Origin: JAITMY01 sp031553765
Lineage (GTDB): Bacteria > Bacteroidota > Bacteroidia > Bacteroidales > UBA932
Length of the DNA stretch: 64,000 bases
Direction: 5' to 3'
Assembly (NCBI GenBank): GCA_031553765.1
Contig: JAVBKY010000004.1
Coordinates: 248,001-312,000, forward strand
The translations under genes were made by a program, and so were the position numbers. Positions 33,123 to 41,708 of the stretch are shown here, piece by piece; the stretch's first letter is position 1, and every line of letters starts with the position of its first letter. The notes under the pieces are model-generated. The model was not told where the DNA came from and did not search any database. It worked only from the letters and a program-made list of their open reading frames with translations.

Positions 33123-35792
33123 ATGTCAACCGAGAACATTAACGAACAAGAAGAGAACGAAGCGGTAGAGAGCACCAATAGCAAGGACCATGAACGCTTT
33201 GCTAAGCTTACTGGTGTGGACGACAGCAAAAAGTTTCGTATCACCGGTATGTACAAGGACTGGTTTTTGGACTACGCCTCGTACGTAATTTTGGAGCGTG
33301 CCGTACCTCACCTCAACGACGGACTGAAGCCCGTACAACGTCGTATTATGCACTCCATGAAGCGCATGGACGACGGGCGTTTCAATAAGGTGGCTAACGT
33401 AATTGGTCATACCATGCAGTTTCACCCGCACGGTGATGCCAGCATTGGCGATGCGTTGGTGCAGCTCGGACAAAAGGATTTGCTGGTAGAAACGCAGGGT
33501 AACTGGGGTAATATTTTTACAGGTGACGGTGCCGCAGCTCCTCGTTATATTGAGGCGCGTTTATCACATTTTGCACTCGACATAGCCTTCAATAATAAGA
33601 CCACCGAGTGGATGGCATCCTACGACGGACGTAACCAAGAGCCCGTTACGCTGCCCGTAAAATTCCCGCTGCTGCTGGCACAGGGCGTAGAGGGTATTGC
33701 CGTAGGTTTGGCTTCAAAAATTCTTCCGCACAACTTCAACGAGCTAATCGACGCAAGCATTGCCTGCCTTCGCGGAAAACCTTTTGAGCTGTACCCCGAC
33801 TTCCCCACTGGAGGCCTAGCGGATGTTTCCCGCTACAACGATGGACTTCGTGGCGGTGCGGTACGCGTGCGTGCACGCATCAGCAAGCGCGACAGCAAAA
33901 CACTTGCTATTACCGATATTCCTTTTGGAAAAACGAGCACCACGCTCATTGAAAGCATACTTAAAGCTAACGAAAAAGGTAAAATAAAAATCCGCAAGGT
34001 GGACGACAACACCGCCGCCGATGTGGAAATCTTGGTACACCTGCACAACGATATTTCGCCCGACAAAACCATTGACGCGCTATATGCGTTTACGGATTGC
34101 GAGGTATCCATCTCTCCTAACTCCTGCGTAATTTTCGACGAAAGACCTGCGTTTTTGGGCGTAAGCCACATACTTAAGCACAACACGCAGCGCACCATGG
34201 AGCTGCTGCAGCTGGAGTTGCAAATTCGCATGAACGAGCTGGAGTCCGACTGGCACTACTCTTCTCTCGAAAAAATATTCTTCGAAGAGCGCGTGTATAA
34301 GGAGTTGGAAAAGGACAGCGCAACATGGGATGCACAACTTAAGGCAATTGAAACGTCGCTTAACAAGTACCGCAAGATGCTTAAGCGCGACATTTCGCAG
34401 GAGGACGTTATTCGTCTTTGCGATAAGCCCGTTCGTAAGATTTCAAAGTTCGACATTAAGGCTGCCGACGAGCATATTCAAAACGTAGAAAACGAAATGA
34501 ACGAGGTGAAAAATCACCTTGATCATTTGGTAGATTATACCGTCGCCTACTACAAGCAAATTCAGAAAAAATACGGCAAGGGACGCGACCGCAAAACGCA
34601 GTTGGGCAGTTTCGAAACCATTGAAGCCACTCAAGTTGCCGTAGCCAACGCCAAGTTGTACGCCAACAAAAAGGAAGGCTTTGTAGGCATGGATTTGAAG
34701 CGCGACGAGGATGCGGAATTTGTTGCAGAATGCTCCGACATTGACGATGTAATTGTATTTCTCAAGAGTGGAAAATACGTTGTATCGAAAATCTCAGATA
34801 AGGCATTTTTCGAAAAAGATATTTTGCACGTAGGTGTCTTCAAGAAGAACGACACGCGCACCGTGTACAACGTAGCCTACCGCGATGGTCGCATGGGTCC
34901 CATTATGTATAAGCGCTTCAGCGTTACAGGCGTAATTCGCGACAAGGATTACGACATGACCAAGGGCGAAGAAGGCTCCGAAATTCTTTGGTTCTCGGCC
35001 AACCGCAACGGCGAAGCCGAAAAACTACGCGTTTACCTTAAGCCACGTCCGCGCTTGAAGAACTTGATACTCGACTTGGATTTCAGCACCATTGATATCA
35101 AGGGCCGTGGCGCGCAGGGTAATATCTTCACCCGCTACGCCATTCACAAAATTCAGCTGAAGGAAAAAGGCGTATCCACTTTAGGTGGACAAAAAACATG
35201 GTTTGACCCCGCCAACAAGCGCCTCAACACCGAGGAGCGTGGCATTTGGCTCGGCGAATTCTTTGATGGCGACAAGCTGCTTGCCATGACTAAGTCGGGC
35301 ATGTTCTACACCACCAACTTCGACTTAGTAAATCACTATGACGAGGATTTGGGCTACATTAAAAAATTCGACCCGCAGCAAATTTTCAGCGCGGTGTACT
35401 TTGATGCGGAACAAAAGTTGTACTACATTAAACGCTTCACGCTCGAAACATCTATTAATCCACAAAGTTTTATCGACGAGGACAACAAGGATTCGTATCT
35501 AGTAGCGCTCAACGCTGACGAGTTTCCGCAGCTGGAGGTGGCCTTTGGCGGCAAGCATGCTAAGCGCGATCCGGAATATATCGACGTAGAGGAGTTTATA
35601 GGTGTAAAGAGTTTCCGCGCCAAAGGTAAGCGCGTTACCACCTTCGAGGTGCAAAAAATACAGTTTGTCGCACCCCTGCAAAAACAAGTAGAGGTGGAAG
35701 TTGAAAGCGGCGATGACGATGACGAATTTGCCACCGACATCGAACTCGAAAACCACGACAATAGCAGCGCCGTACAAGGCAACCTGTTTTAA
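33123..35792 (+). CDS. parC: DNA topoisomerase IV subunit A (ParC)
   Basis: ParC is the DNA-cleaving subunit. The catalytic tyrosine is Y142 in APRYIEARL, preceded by the winged-helix segment LNDGLKPVQRRIMHSMKRM and HPHGDASIGDALVQLGQ. The 889-residue length includes a C-terminal region (about 520-850) with beta-pinwheel-like repeats and an acidic tail. The N-terminal 35 residues are charged and variable. It partners with ParE at 30373. Confidence 0.94.
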   Translation: MSTENINEQEENEAVESTNSKDHERFAKLTGVDDSKKFRITGMYKDWFLDYASYVILERAVPHLNDGLKPVQRRIMHSMKRMDDGRFNKVANVIGHTMQFHPHGDASIGDALVQLGQKDLLVETQGNWGNIFTGDGAAAPRYIEARLSHFALDIAFNNKTTEWMASYDGRNQEPVTLPVKFPLLLAQGVEGIAVGLASKILPHNFNELIDASIACLRGKPFELYPDFPTGGLADVSRYNDGLRGGAVRVRARISKRDSKTLAITDIPFGKTSTTLIESILKANEKGKIKIRKVDDNTAADVEILVHLHNDISPDKTIDALYAFTDCEVSISPNSCVIFDERPAFLGVSHILKHNTQRTMELLQLELQIRMNELESDWHYSSLEKIFFEERVYKELEKDSATWDAQLKAIETSLNKYRKMLKRDISQEDVIRLCDKPVRKISKFDIKAADEHIQNVENEMNEVKNHLDHLVDYTVAYYKQIQKKYGKGRDRKTQLGSFETIEATQVAVANAKLYANKKEGFVGMDLKRDEDAEFVAECSDIDDVIVFLKSGKYVVSKISDKAFFEKDILHVGVFKKNDTRTVYNVAYRDGRMGPIMYKRFSVTGVIRDKDYDMTKGEEGSEILWFSANRNGEAEKLRVYLKPRPRLKNLILDLDFSTIDIKGRGAQGNIFTRYAIHKIQLKEKGVSTLGGQKTWFDPANKRLNTEERGIWLGEFFDGDKLLAMTKSGMFYTTNFDLVNHYDEDLGYIKKFDPQQIFSAVYFDAEQKLYYIKRFTLETSINPQSFIDEDNKDSYLVALNADEFPQLEVAFGGKHAKRDPEYIDVEEFIGVKSFRAKGKRVTTFEVQKIQFVAPLQKQVEVEVESGDDDDEFATDIELENHDNSSAVQGNLF

Positions 35793-35821
35793 ATTTTTAA
35801 TTTTTAATTCTTAATTTTTAA

Positions 35822-36538
35822 TTGTTACTCATCACTCCCGATATAAAATTAGCCGACGCCATTCACAGTAACTACCTGCTCATTCCGGTAGTTACGCGCT
35901 TTGGCATTAAGTTGGGCTTTGGCGATAAAACGGTGAAAACGGTTTGCGAGGAGTACGGCGTAGATGTAGAATTTTTCACCACCATACTCAACGTATTCAG
36001 CCATGAAAACTACTTCCCGCAGGAGCGAATGATTCACTTCAACGTGCTACAGCTGGTAGAGTATCTGAAAAAAACGCACGAGTACTACCGCAACTTTCTG
36101 CTCCCCATGCTCGATCAGCACCTTACGGTATTTATGCACAGCGCATCACAAGAAAATAAATCGGAAAGCGCGCTTATCGAAAACTTTTTCGCGCAGTACA
36201 AAAACGAGCTATTGGCGCACCTTAAGCGTGAAGAAGAAGTCACATTTCCCTACATTGTGTGGTTGTACAAAAAGGAGAATTTGGAACAGCTACATAAGCA
36301 ATACTCCATGAACACGTTCGAATCCGAGCACGACAATGTGGATGAAAAACTCTTTGACCTCAAAAATATTTTGATAAAATATTTGCAGGGCAACTACAAT
36401 GAAAATTTTCGCAACACGCTAATATTCAATCTTTTTAGACTTGAAAAAGATTTAAAAGACCACACGCGTATAGAGGAAAAAATTCTTTCACCTATGGTGA
36501 AAAAAATGGAGCAGGAGGTCTTTGGTAAAAATGCTTAG
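35822..36538 (+). CDS. hemerythrin-like di-iron domain protein (RIC/ScdA-related)
   Basis: The 238-residue protein has a short N-terminal DUF542/ScdA-like helical region (about 1-60, DIKLADAIHSNYLLIPVVTRFGIKLGFGDKTVKTVCEEYGVD) and a four-helix hemerythrin part (about 75-235). Possible iron ligands are in MLDQH, LLAHLKREEE, FESEHDNVDE and LKDHTRIEEKIL. Related proteins repair nitrosylated or oxidised iron-sulfur clusters. It starts with TTG, the only early start in the frame. It overlaps the next gene by 8 bp, so the pair is translationally coupled. Confidence 0.8.
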   Translation: MLLITPDIKLADAIHSNYLLIPVVTRFGIKLGFGDKTVKTVCEEYGVDVEFFTTILNVFSHENYFPQERMIHFNVLQLVEYLKKTHEYYRNFLLPMLDQHLTVFMHSASQENKSESALIENFFAQYKNELLAHLKREEEVTFPYIVWLYKKENLEQLHKQYSMNTFESEHDNVDEKLFDLKNILIKYLQGNYNENFRNTLIFNLFRLEKDLKDHTRIEEKILSPMVKKMEQEVFGKNA

Positions 36539-37103
36539 CAAGCAACATATAGCAATTATCTTCCCCGATTTTCTCATTGGCTACGGCTTAAAATCGCTGC
36601 TGTTTGAATACTTCAATCCAGCCGATGTAGAGTTATTTTCCTCCCCCGAAGAATACCTTAACTGTAGTACCAATCACTATATATTGGTAACCTCGGCCGA
36701 TGACTACCTAATGTATGGCAACCGATTTACGGTACGCAACAAGGTTGCTGTAGTAGCCACAGTACCACAGCAAAATACCTCAATGCAAATACCTTTGCTA
36801 TACACGCAATGTAGCGAGCAGGAAGTGGTAGAGCAGCTACAACATATTTTTAACAACTTCAGTACCATCCAGGGTAGTGACACCAAAAACGAGCTGAGCG
36901 ACCGTGAGCGCGAGGTGCTTGCCAAAGTTGCACAGGGTGCCATAAACAAAGAAATTGCTGACAATCTCAATATCAGCCTCAACACCGTTATTACCCACCG
37001 CAAAAACATTACGGCTAAGTTGGGAATAAAAACTATATCAGGACTAACGGTTTACGCTATCCTCAACGGTATTATTTCCGAACAAGAACTCCCCAAATCT
37101 TAG
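36531..37103 (+). CDS. LuxR-type helix-turn-helix regulator
   Basis: The 190-residue protein has a receiver-like but degenerate N-terminal part (about 1-120) and a LuxR-type DNA-binding domain near residues 125-185 (LSDREREVLAKVAQGAINKEIADNLNISLNTVITHRKNITAKLGI). The usual aspartate pocket of a receiver is not evident. The ATG at 36531 is preceded by GGAGG at 36514-36518, an unusually good ribosome-binding site for this group. It probably controls a response tied to the di-iron protein with which it overlaps. Confidence 0.85.
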   Translation: MLSKQHIAIIFPDFLIGYGLKSLLFEYFNPADVELFSSPEEYLNCSTNHYILVTSADDYLMYGNRFTVRNKVAVVATVPQQNTSMQIPLLYTQCSEQEVVEQLQHIFNNFSTIQGSDTKNELSDREREVLAKVAQGAINKEIADNLNISLNTVITHRKNITAKLGIKTISGLTVYAILNGIISEQELPKS

Positions 37104-37164
37104 TACTTACCCCAACTCCCTAAAAGGGGCTGTAACCATAGTGGGTTTACTAACCGCCGCGCGC

Positions 37165-37216
37165 TGTCATACTGAGCCTGTCGAAGCCCGCCTGACCAGA
37201 CGGGCAGGTGTGCGGC
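37165..37216. repeat. inverted copy of the 30272 repeat
   Basis: TGTCATACTGAGCCTGTCG...GGCAGGTGTGCGGC is the near reverse complement of 30272-30323. Confidence 0.75.
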
Positions 37217-37348
37217 AAGGGTAAAATTCTACAAGTTCCAACGCCTAAACCCTTCGATAGGCTCAGAGCAACAACCCTCACCAAACGCAGTCCGTTATAG
37301 CCTCCTTTAGGGGGTGAGGCAAAATCAAAAAATACCAACAAATGAGGA

Positions 37349-37379
37349 TTGCACATATCCTCACCCCACTCTACTTTTG
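37349..37379 (+). promoter_or_regulatory. promoter of the TonB receptor gene
   Basis: TTG (37349-37351), 20 bp, TACTTTTG (37372-37379). Transcription would start near 37386, giving a leader of about 113 nt. Confidence 0.65.
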
Positions 37380-37432
37380 TAACCGTAAATACTAATCCGG
37401 TTTTTCGCCATTCCGCTTAGCGTTTACACTAC

Positions 37433-37469
37433 AAAAAAATCTCCGCATCATAGCGGCGGAGATTTTTTT
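37433..37469 (+). terminator. terminator-like hairpin in the TonB receptor leader (possible attenuator)
   Basis: A 14-bp stem AAAAAAATCTCCGC/GCGGAGATTTTTTT with a 9-nt loop and a T run lies between the promoter and the ATG, 30 bp upstream of the gene. An upstream TCCGCT (about 37412) could pair with AGCGGA or GGCGGA on the right arm, an alternative fold. Confidence 0.6.
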
Positions 37470-37498
37470 CTTAGCATACATTTCCTTACCATATTTCC

Positions 37499-39784
37499 AT
37501 GAAAAAGATTCCACTTCTCACGCTCATTCTATTTCTTTCCGTTACTCTTTTTGCAAAACCAAAAACCGATGCTCACCTTTCAGGTCACGTTATTGATTCC
37601 AGAACAGGAGAGCACATTCCATTTGTTACCATCAACCTCGTAGGCACTACCATCAGTGGAGCCTCAGATGCCACAGGGCACTACTTCATGAAAAACCTGC
37701 CCGTAGGCACCCATACTATCAAGGCGCAGCTAATTGGATACAAGCCGACGGAAACAACCGTAGAACTCAGTTCAGGTACTAATCAGGAAGTAAATTTTAC
37801 TATTGAAGAATCTGCCTTAGAACTTGACGCCGTAGTGGTAAGCGCCAACCGCAACGAAACCAACCGCAGGGAGGCGGCAGTTGTAGTCGGCGTTATCTCC
37901 CCTAAACTTTTTGAGTTGACCAACTCGCCCAATTTGGCGCAAGGTTTAAAATTTCAACCCGGATTACGCGTAGAAAACAACTGTCAAAATTGCGGATTTC
38001 AACAAGTGCGCATCAATGGCTTAGATGGCCCTTACTCGCAAATTCTTATCGACAGCAAACCCGTTTTCAGCGCGCTGGCAGGAGTGTATGGCTTAGAGCA
38101 AATTCCCGCCAACATGATTGAGCGCGTGGAGGTAATGCGTGGCGGTGGCTCTGCTTTATACGGCTCCAACGCCATTGCCGGTACCATCAACATTATTACC
38201 AAGGAGCCTTCGTACAACTCATTCTCGGCTGGCGACCAATTCTCGCTCATTGGTGGCAGCGCTACCGAAAACATCACCACCATCAACGCCTCCGTGGTTA
38301 CCGATAACAATAAGGCCGGCATGTACGTGTACGGCATGTTGCACGACCGCGAAGCGTGGGATGCCGACGGTGACGGATATTCTGAGCTAGGCGAACTAAA
38401 GTCGGAAACAGTGGGATTCCGCAACTTCTTTAAAACATCAGACTACAGCAAGCTGAATTTGGAGTATCACCGCATTCACGAATACCGACGCGGTGGCGAC
38501 AGCCTCAACCTTCCACCTCACCGAGCAAACGTGGCCGAGCAAACCGAGCACGAGATTAATGGCGGAGGCGCCAATTTTTTACTCTTTAGTCGTAACTATA
38601 AGCACTCGCTCAGTCTTTACGCTTCCGCGCAAAATGTAGATAGAAATTCATACTACGGTGCAGGACAAGATCCTAATGCTTACGGTAAAACCACCGACCT
38701 CACCGCTGTGGGAGGAGCACAGTACGTTTACAAAATGGATGAGCTGTGGTTTATGCCTGCAACCCTCACGCTGGGCGGAGAGTACAGCTACGACCACCTG
38801 GTGGATGAAATGCCGGGCTACAACCGCTTAACCGACCAAAGCATTAATCTGTTTGGATTTTATGCGCAAAACGAATGGAAAAATGAGCGCGCATCTATAC
38901 TTCTCGGTGCGCGATTGGATAAGCACAGCATGATTAAAAATCCCATTTTCAGTCCACGTATTAACCTTCGCTACATGCCTATAACCGACTTGAATTTGCG
39001 CGCCAGCTACTCTGCCGGATACCGCGCTCCACAAACGTTCGACGAAGATTTGCACGTAGAGGCTGTAAACGGAAATGTAGCACTCATATCCAATAGCCCG
39101 AACCTTAAACCCGAGTACTCGCACAGCATTAGCGCAAGCGTTGAGTACACATTCGACCTGTTCGAAATGCCCGTCAATATTCTTGCCGAGGGTTTTTACA
39201 CTATACTCAACGATGTATTCCGACTGCAAAACATTGGTGTAGATAGCAGCGGAAACATCCTCAAAGAACGCCAAAATGCTTCGGGTGCAAAAGTAAAAGG
39301 CGTTAACATTGAGGCAAAGATAATTCCTTCAAAGTGGATGCAGCTACAATTGGGTTATACCTACCAGCAAAGCCGCTACAACAAGGCGGAATCGTGGAGT
39401 ACCGACAGCACATTGGCCACACGCACCATGCTGCGCTCACCCGACTGCTACGGTTATTTCACCGCTTCATTCACTCCGCTGCGCAACCTCTCAACTTCGC
39501 TTTCGGGTGTATACACAGGTCCCATGCTGGTACCACACACCGCAGGATATGTAGCGCAGGATGAAAATGTAAAAACGTCATCATTCTTTGACCTCACCGC
39601 CAAAGTTGCGTACACGTTCAAAATTAACAGCACGCTCAACATACAGCTGAATGCCGGCGTGCAAAATATTTTCAATAGCTTCCAATCCGACTTCGACCAA
39701 GGCCCCGACCGCGACGCAGGATATATGTATGGTCCCACTCTTCCGCGTACATATTTTGTAGGATTGAAGTTTGGGATTTTTTAA
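37499..39784 (+). CDS. TonB-dependent outer-membrane receptor
   Basis: The 761-residue receptor has a signal peptide (about 1-20), a CarboxypepD-reg-like domain (about 28-115), a plug (about 120-240, with AGTINIITKEPS) and a 22-strand beta-barrel ending in LKFGIF, a classic C-terminal Phe. A conserved NCQNCGFQQVRINGLDG segment near residue 160 contains a C-x2-C pair, which is a feature of one receptor clade and may bind metal or form a disulfide. There is no SusD partner beside it. The ligand could be a metal chelate, heme or corrinoid. No B12 riboswitch consensus was seen in its leader. Confidence 0.9.
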   Translation: MKKIPLLTLILFLSVTLFAKPKTDAHLSGHVIDSRTGEHIPFVTINLVGTTISGASDATGHYFMKNLPVGTHTIKAQLIGYKPTETTVELSSGTNQEVNFTIEESALELDAVVVSANRNETNRREAAVVVGVISPKLFELTNSPNLAQGLKFQPGLRVENNCQNCGFQQVRINGLDGPYSQILIDSKPVFSALAGVYGLEQIPANMIERVEVMRGGGSALYGSNAIAGTINIITKEPSYNSFSAGDQFSLIGGSATENITTINASVVTDNNKAGMYVYGMLHDREAWDADGDGYSELGELKSETVGFRNFFKTSDYSKLNLEYHRIHEYRRGGDSLNLPPHRANVAEQTEHEINGGGANFLLFSRNYKHSLSLYASAQNVDRNSYYGAGQDPNAYGKTTDLTAVGGAQYVYKMDELWFMPATLTLGGEYSYDHLVDEMPGYNRLTDQSINLFGFYAQNEWKNERASILLGARLDKHSMIKNPIFSPRINLRYMPITDLNLRASYSAGYRAPQTFDEDLHVEAVNGNVALISNSPNLKPEYSHSISASVEYTFDLFEMPVNILAEGFYTILNDVFRLQNIGVDSSGNILKERQNASGAKVKGVNIEAKIIPSKWMQLQLGYTYQQSRYNKAESWSTDSTLATRTMLRSPDCYGYFTASFTPLRNLSTSLSGVYTGPMLVPHTAGYVAQDENVKTSSFFDLTAKVAYTFKINSTLNIQLNAGVQNIFNSFQSDFDQGPDRDAGYMYGPTLPRTYFVGLKFGIF

Positions 39785-39785
39785 G

Positions 39786-39912
39786 ACCTCTCCCCCTGCC
39801 CCCTCTCCACAGGAGAGGAGAGACTTCCCTCGAGCAACACCAGCAACCATCACCACTTTTGCTCCTTCTTGGCACATGCCCCTCTCCTGTGGAGAGGGGT
39901 TAGGGGAGAGGT
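39786..39912. repeat. CCTCTCC-family inverted repeat
   Basis: Inverted ends ACCTCTCCCCCTGCCCCCTC and CCCCTCTCCTGTGGAGAGG, the same family as 24310-24428, with a different middle. Confidence 0.85.
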
Positions 39913-39922
39913 AGTAACGTGG

Positions 39923-39954
39923 TTTGCAATGCCGCTGTTTTTTTACTATCTTTG
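39923..39954 (+). promoter_or_regulatory. promoter of recJ
   Basis: TTTG (39923-39926), 20 bp, TATCTTTG (39947-39954) is a perfect Bacteroidota promoter. It lies inside the upstream extension of the recJ frame and so rules out that longer start. Confidence 0.8.
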
Positions 39955-39986
39955 CAATCTTTGCAAAAAACGAGGATAAATTTTCA

Positions 39987-41708
39987 ATGCTCGAAAAACG
40001 TTGGATAATGAAAGAAAACGGCGATGCCAAAACGGTTGCAGACCTTGCAGCTGCTTTAGGTATTGACCATGCCTTATCTAACCTTCTCGTTCAGCGTGGC
40101 ATCACCAACTTCGATGATGCTAAAGCATTCTTTCGTCCGCAGTTAAGCAATCTGCATGACCCATTCCTTATGAAGGATATGGACAAAGCAGTAGCCCGTT
40201 TGGAACAGGCGATTAACAACAAGGAAACAATTCTGGTATACGGTGACTACGATGTGGACGGCACCACTGCCGTAGCACTAGTGTATGCTTTTCTCAAAGC
40301 ACGCGGCGTATCAGTTTCATACTTCATTCCCGAACGCTATCTTGACGGTTACGGCGTAGCCATTCGTGGCATAGACCATGCTGTGGATGAGGGTGCTACA
40401 CTCATCATTGCGCTCGACTGCGGCATTAAGGCGGTTGAGAAAGTGGCATACGCCAAAAGCAAAGGTGTTGATTTTATCATTTGTGACCACCACCTGCCGG
40501 GTAGCGAAATCCCCGACGCCGTAGCAGTACTCGACCCTCAACGCACTGACTGCAGCTATCCATACAAAGATCTTTCGGGTTGCGGTGTAGGCTACAAGTT
40601 GCTGCAAGCATACTGTCAGCACAACAATATTTCACAGGACGCGCTACTACCGCTACTCGATTTAGTTGCGGTGAGCATTGCATCCGACATTGTACCACTC
40701 ACGGGCGAGAACCGCATACTTGCATACTACGGCCTGCAGCGCATTAATACGCATCCGCGCAAAGGATTTCAGGCCATCATTAAACGTTCCGGTTTACACG
40801 ACCAGCCTATCACTATCGACGATATTGTGTTCCGCATAGGTCCGCGCATTAACGCCGCAGGTCGCATGGAGTCGGGCAAAACAGCTGTTGACCTGCTCAC
40901 TGCTGAAACCGATAAAATTGCTGACGAAGTAGGCGACATTATTAACGACCGCAACAACGACCGCAAAAACGTTGACCGTAGCATTACGCTTGAAGCCATC
41001 AATATTGTACAGCAAGACCCGCAGCTACAGGCAAAAAAAACCACCGTGCTATATAACCCCGATTGGCACAAAGGCGTAGTGGGTATTGTAGCATCACGTT
41101 TGGTTGAAACCTTCTACCGTCCCACCATTGTACTTACCGAGAGTAACGGTCTTGTAACCGGCTCGGCACGTAGCATTCCGGGATTCGACCTATATCAGGC
41201 TATTGAGTCGTGTGCCGACTTGCTGGTCAACTTTGGCGGACATATGTACGCTGCAGGACTCACCATGAAGTTGGAGAATGTTGAGACCTTCATCAACCGC
41301 TTTGAGGAAATAGCCGACAAAATGCTCTCTCCCGATACGCTCATACCACAAGTAGAGGTTGACGGCGAAATTAGTTTCAGCGACATTACCCCAAAATTTC
41401 ACCGCATACTAAAGCAATTTCAACCGTTTGGACCAGGTAATATGTCGCCCGTCTTTCTTACAAAACGCGCTTACAGCAATGGAAATACTCGCGTAGTAGG
41501 TACCGACCTTGAACACCTCAAGTTAGAGCTGATTCAAGAGAACTCACCCTACCTACCCATGTCTGCCATTGCATTCAACCAGGCACATTTCTTCGAGCAC
41601 ATCAACAGCGGCAAACCCATTGACGTATGCTACTCCATTGCCGAAAACATTTACCGCGGCAACACCACCATTCAACTCCGCGTAAAGGACATTAAAAAAA
41701 GCGTTTAG
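39987..41708 (+). CDS. recJ: single-stranded-DNA-specific exonuclease RecJ
   Basis: RecJ is the 5'-3' ssDNA exonuclease of recombination and mismatch repair. The 573-residue protein has the DHH-family motifs DYDVDGTT (about 87-94) and D167-H168-H169 (ICDHHLPG), then the DHHA1 motif GGHMYAAGLTM, and an OB-fold C-terminus. Length and order are normal. The start at 39987 follows the promoter. The 3' end overlaps the convergent gene by 4 bp. Confidence 0.94.
   Translation: MLEKRWIMKENGDAKTVADLAAALGIDHALSNLLVQRGITNFDDAKAFFRPQLSNLHDPFLMKDMDKAVARLEQAINNKETILVYGDYDVDGTTAVALVYAFLKARGVSVSYFIPERYLDGYGVAIRGIDHAVDEGATLIIALDCGIKAVEKVAYAKSKGVDFIICDHHLPGSEIPDAVAVLDPQRTDCSYPYKDLSGCGVGYKLLQAYCQHNNISQDALLPLLDLVAVSIASDIVPLTGENRILAYYGLQRINTHPRKGFQAIIKRSGLHDQPITIDDIVFRIGPRINAAGRMESGKTAVDLLTAETDKIADEVGDIINDRNNDRKNVDRSITLEAINIVQQDPQLQAKKTTVLYNPDWHKGVVGIVASRLVETFYRPTIVLTESNGLVTGSARSIPGFDLYQAIESCADLLVNFGGHMYAAGLTMKLENVETFINRFEEIADKMLSPDTLIPQVEVDGEISFSDITPKFHRILKQFQPFGPGNMSPVFLTKRAYSNGNTRVVGTDLEHLKLELIQENSPYLPMSAIAFNQAHFFEHINSGKPIDVCYSIAENIYRGNTTIQLRVKDIKKSV

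Larger units (their letters stand above)
37104..37498. other. 395-bp spacer before the TonB receptor gene
   Basis: The spacer holds AACTCCCTAAAAGGGG-type and CCTTTAGGGGG-type repeat pieces (37108-37150, about 37300), the 37165-37216 repeat, a good promoter (37349-37379) and a terminator-like hairpin (37433-37469). No gene was found. Confidence 0.6.

Noticed and set aside
37380..37498. Cobalamin riboswitch in the TonB receptor leader
   Set aside because: The leader is short, and no B12-box-like conserved core was recognised; only a terminator-like hairpin is clear.
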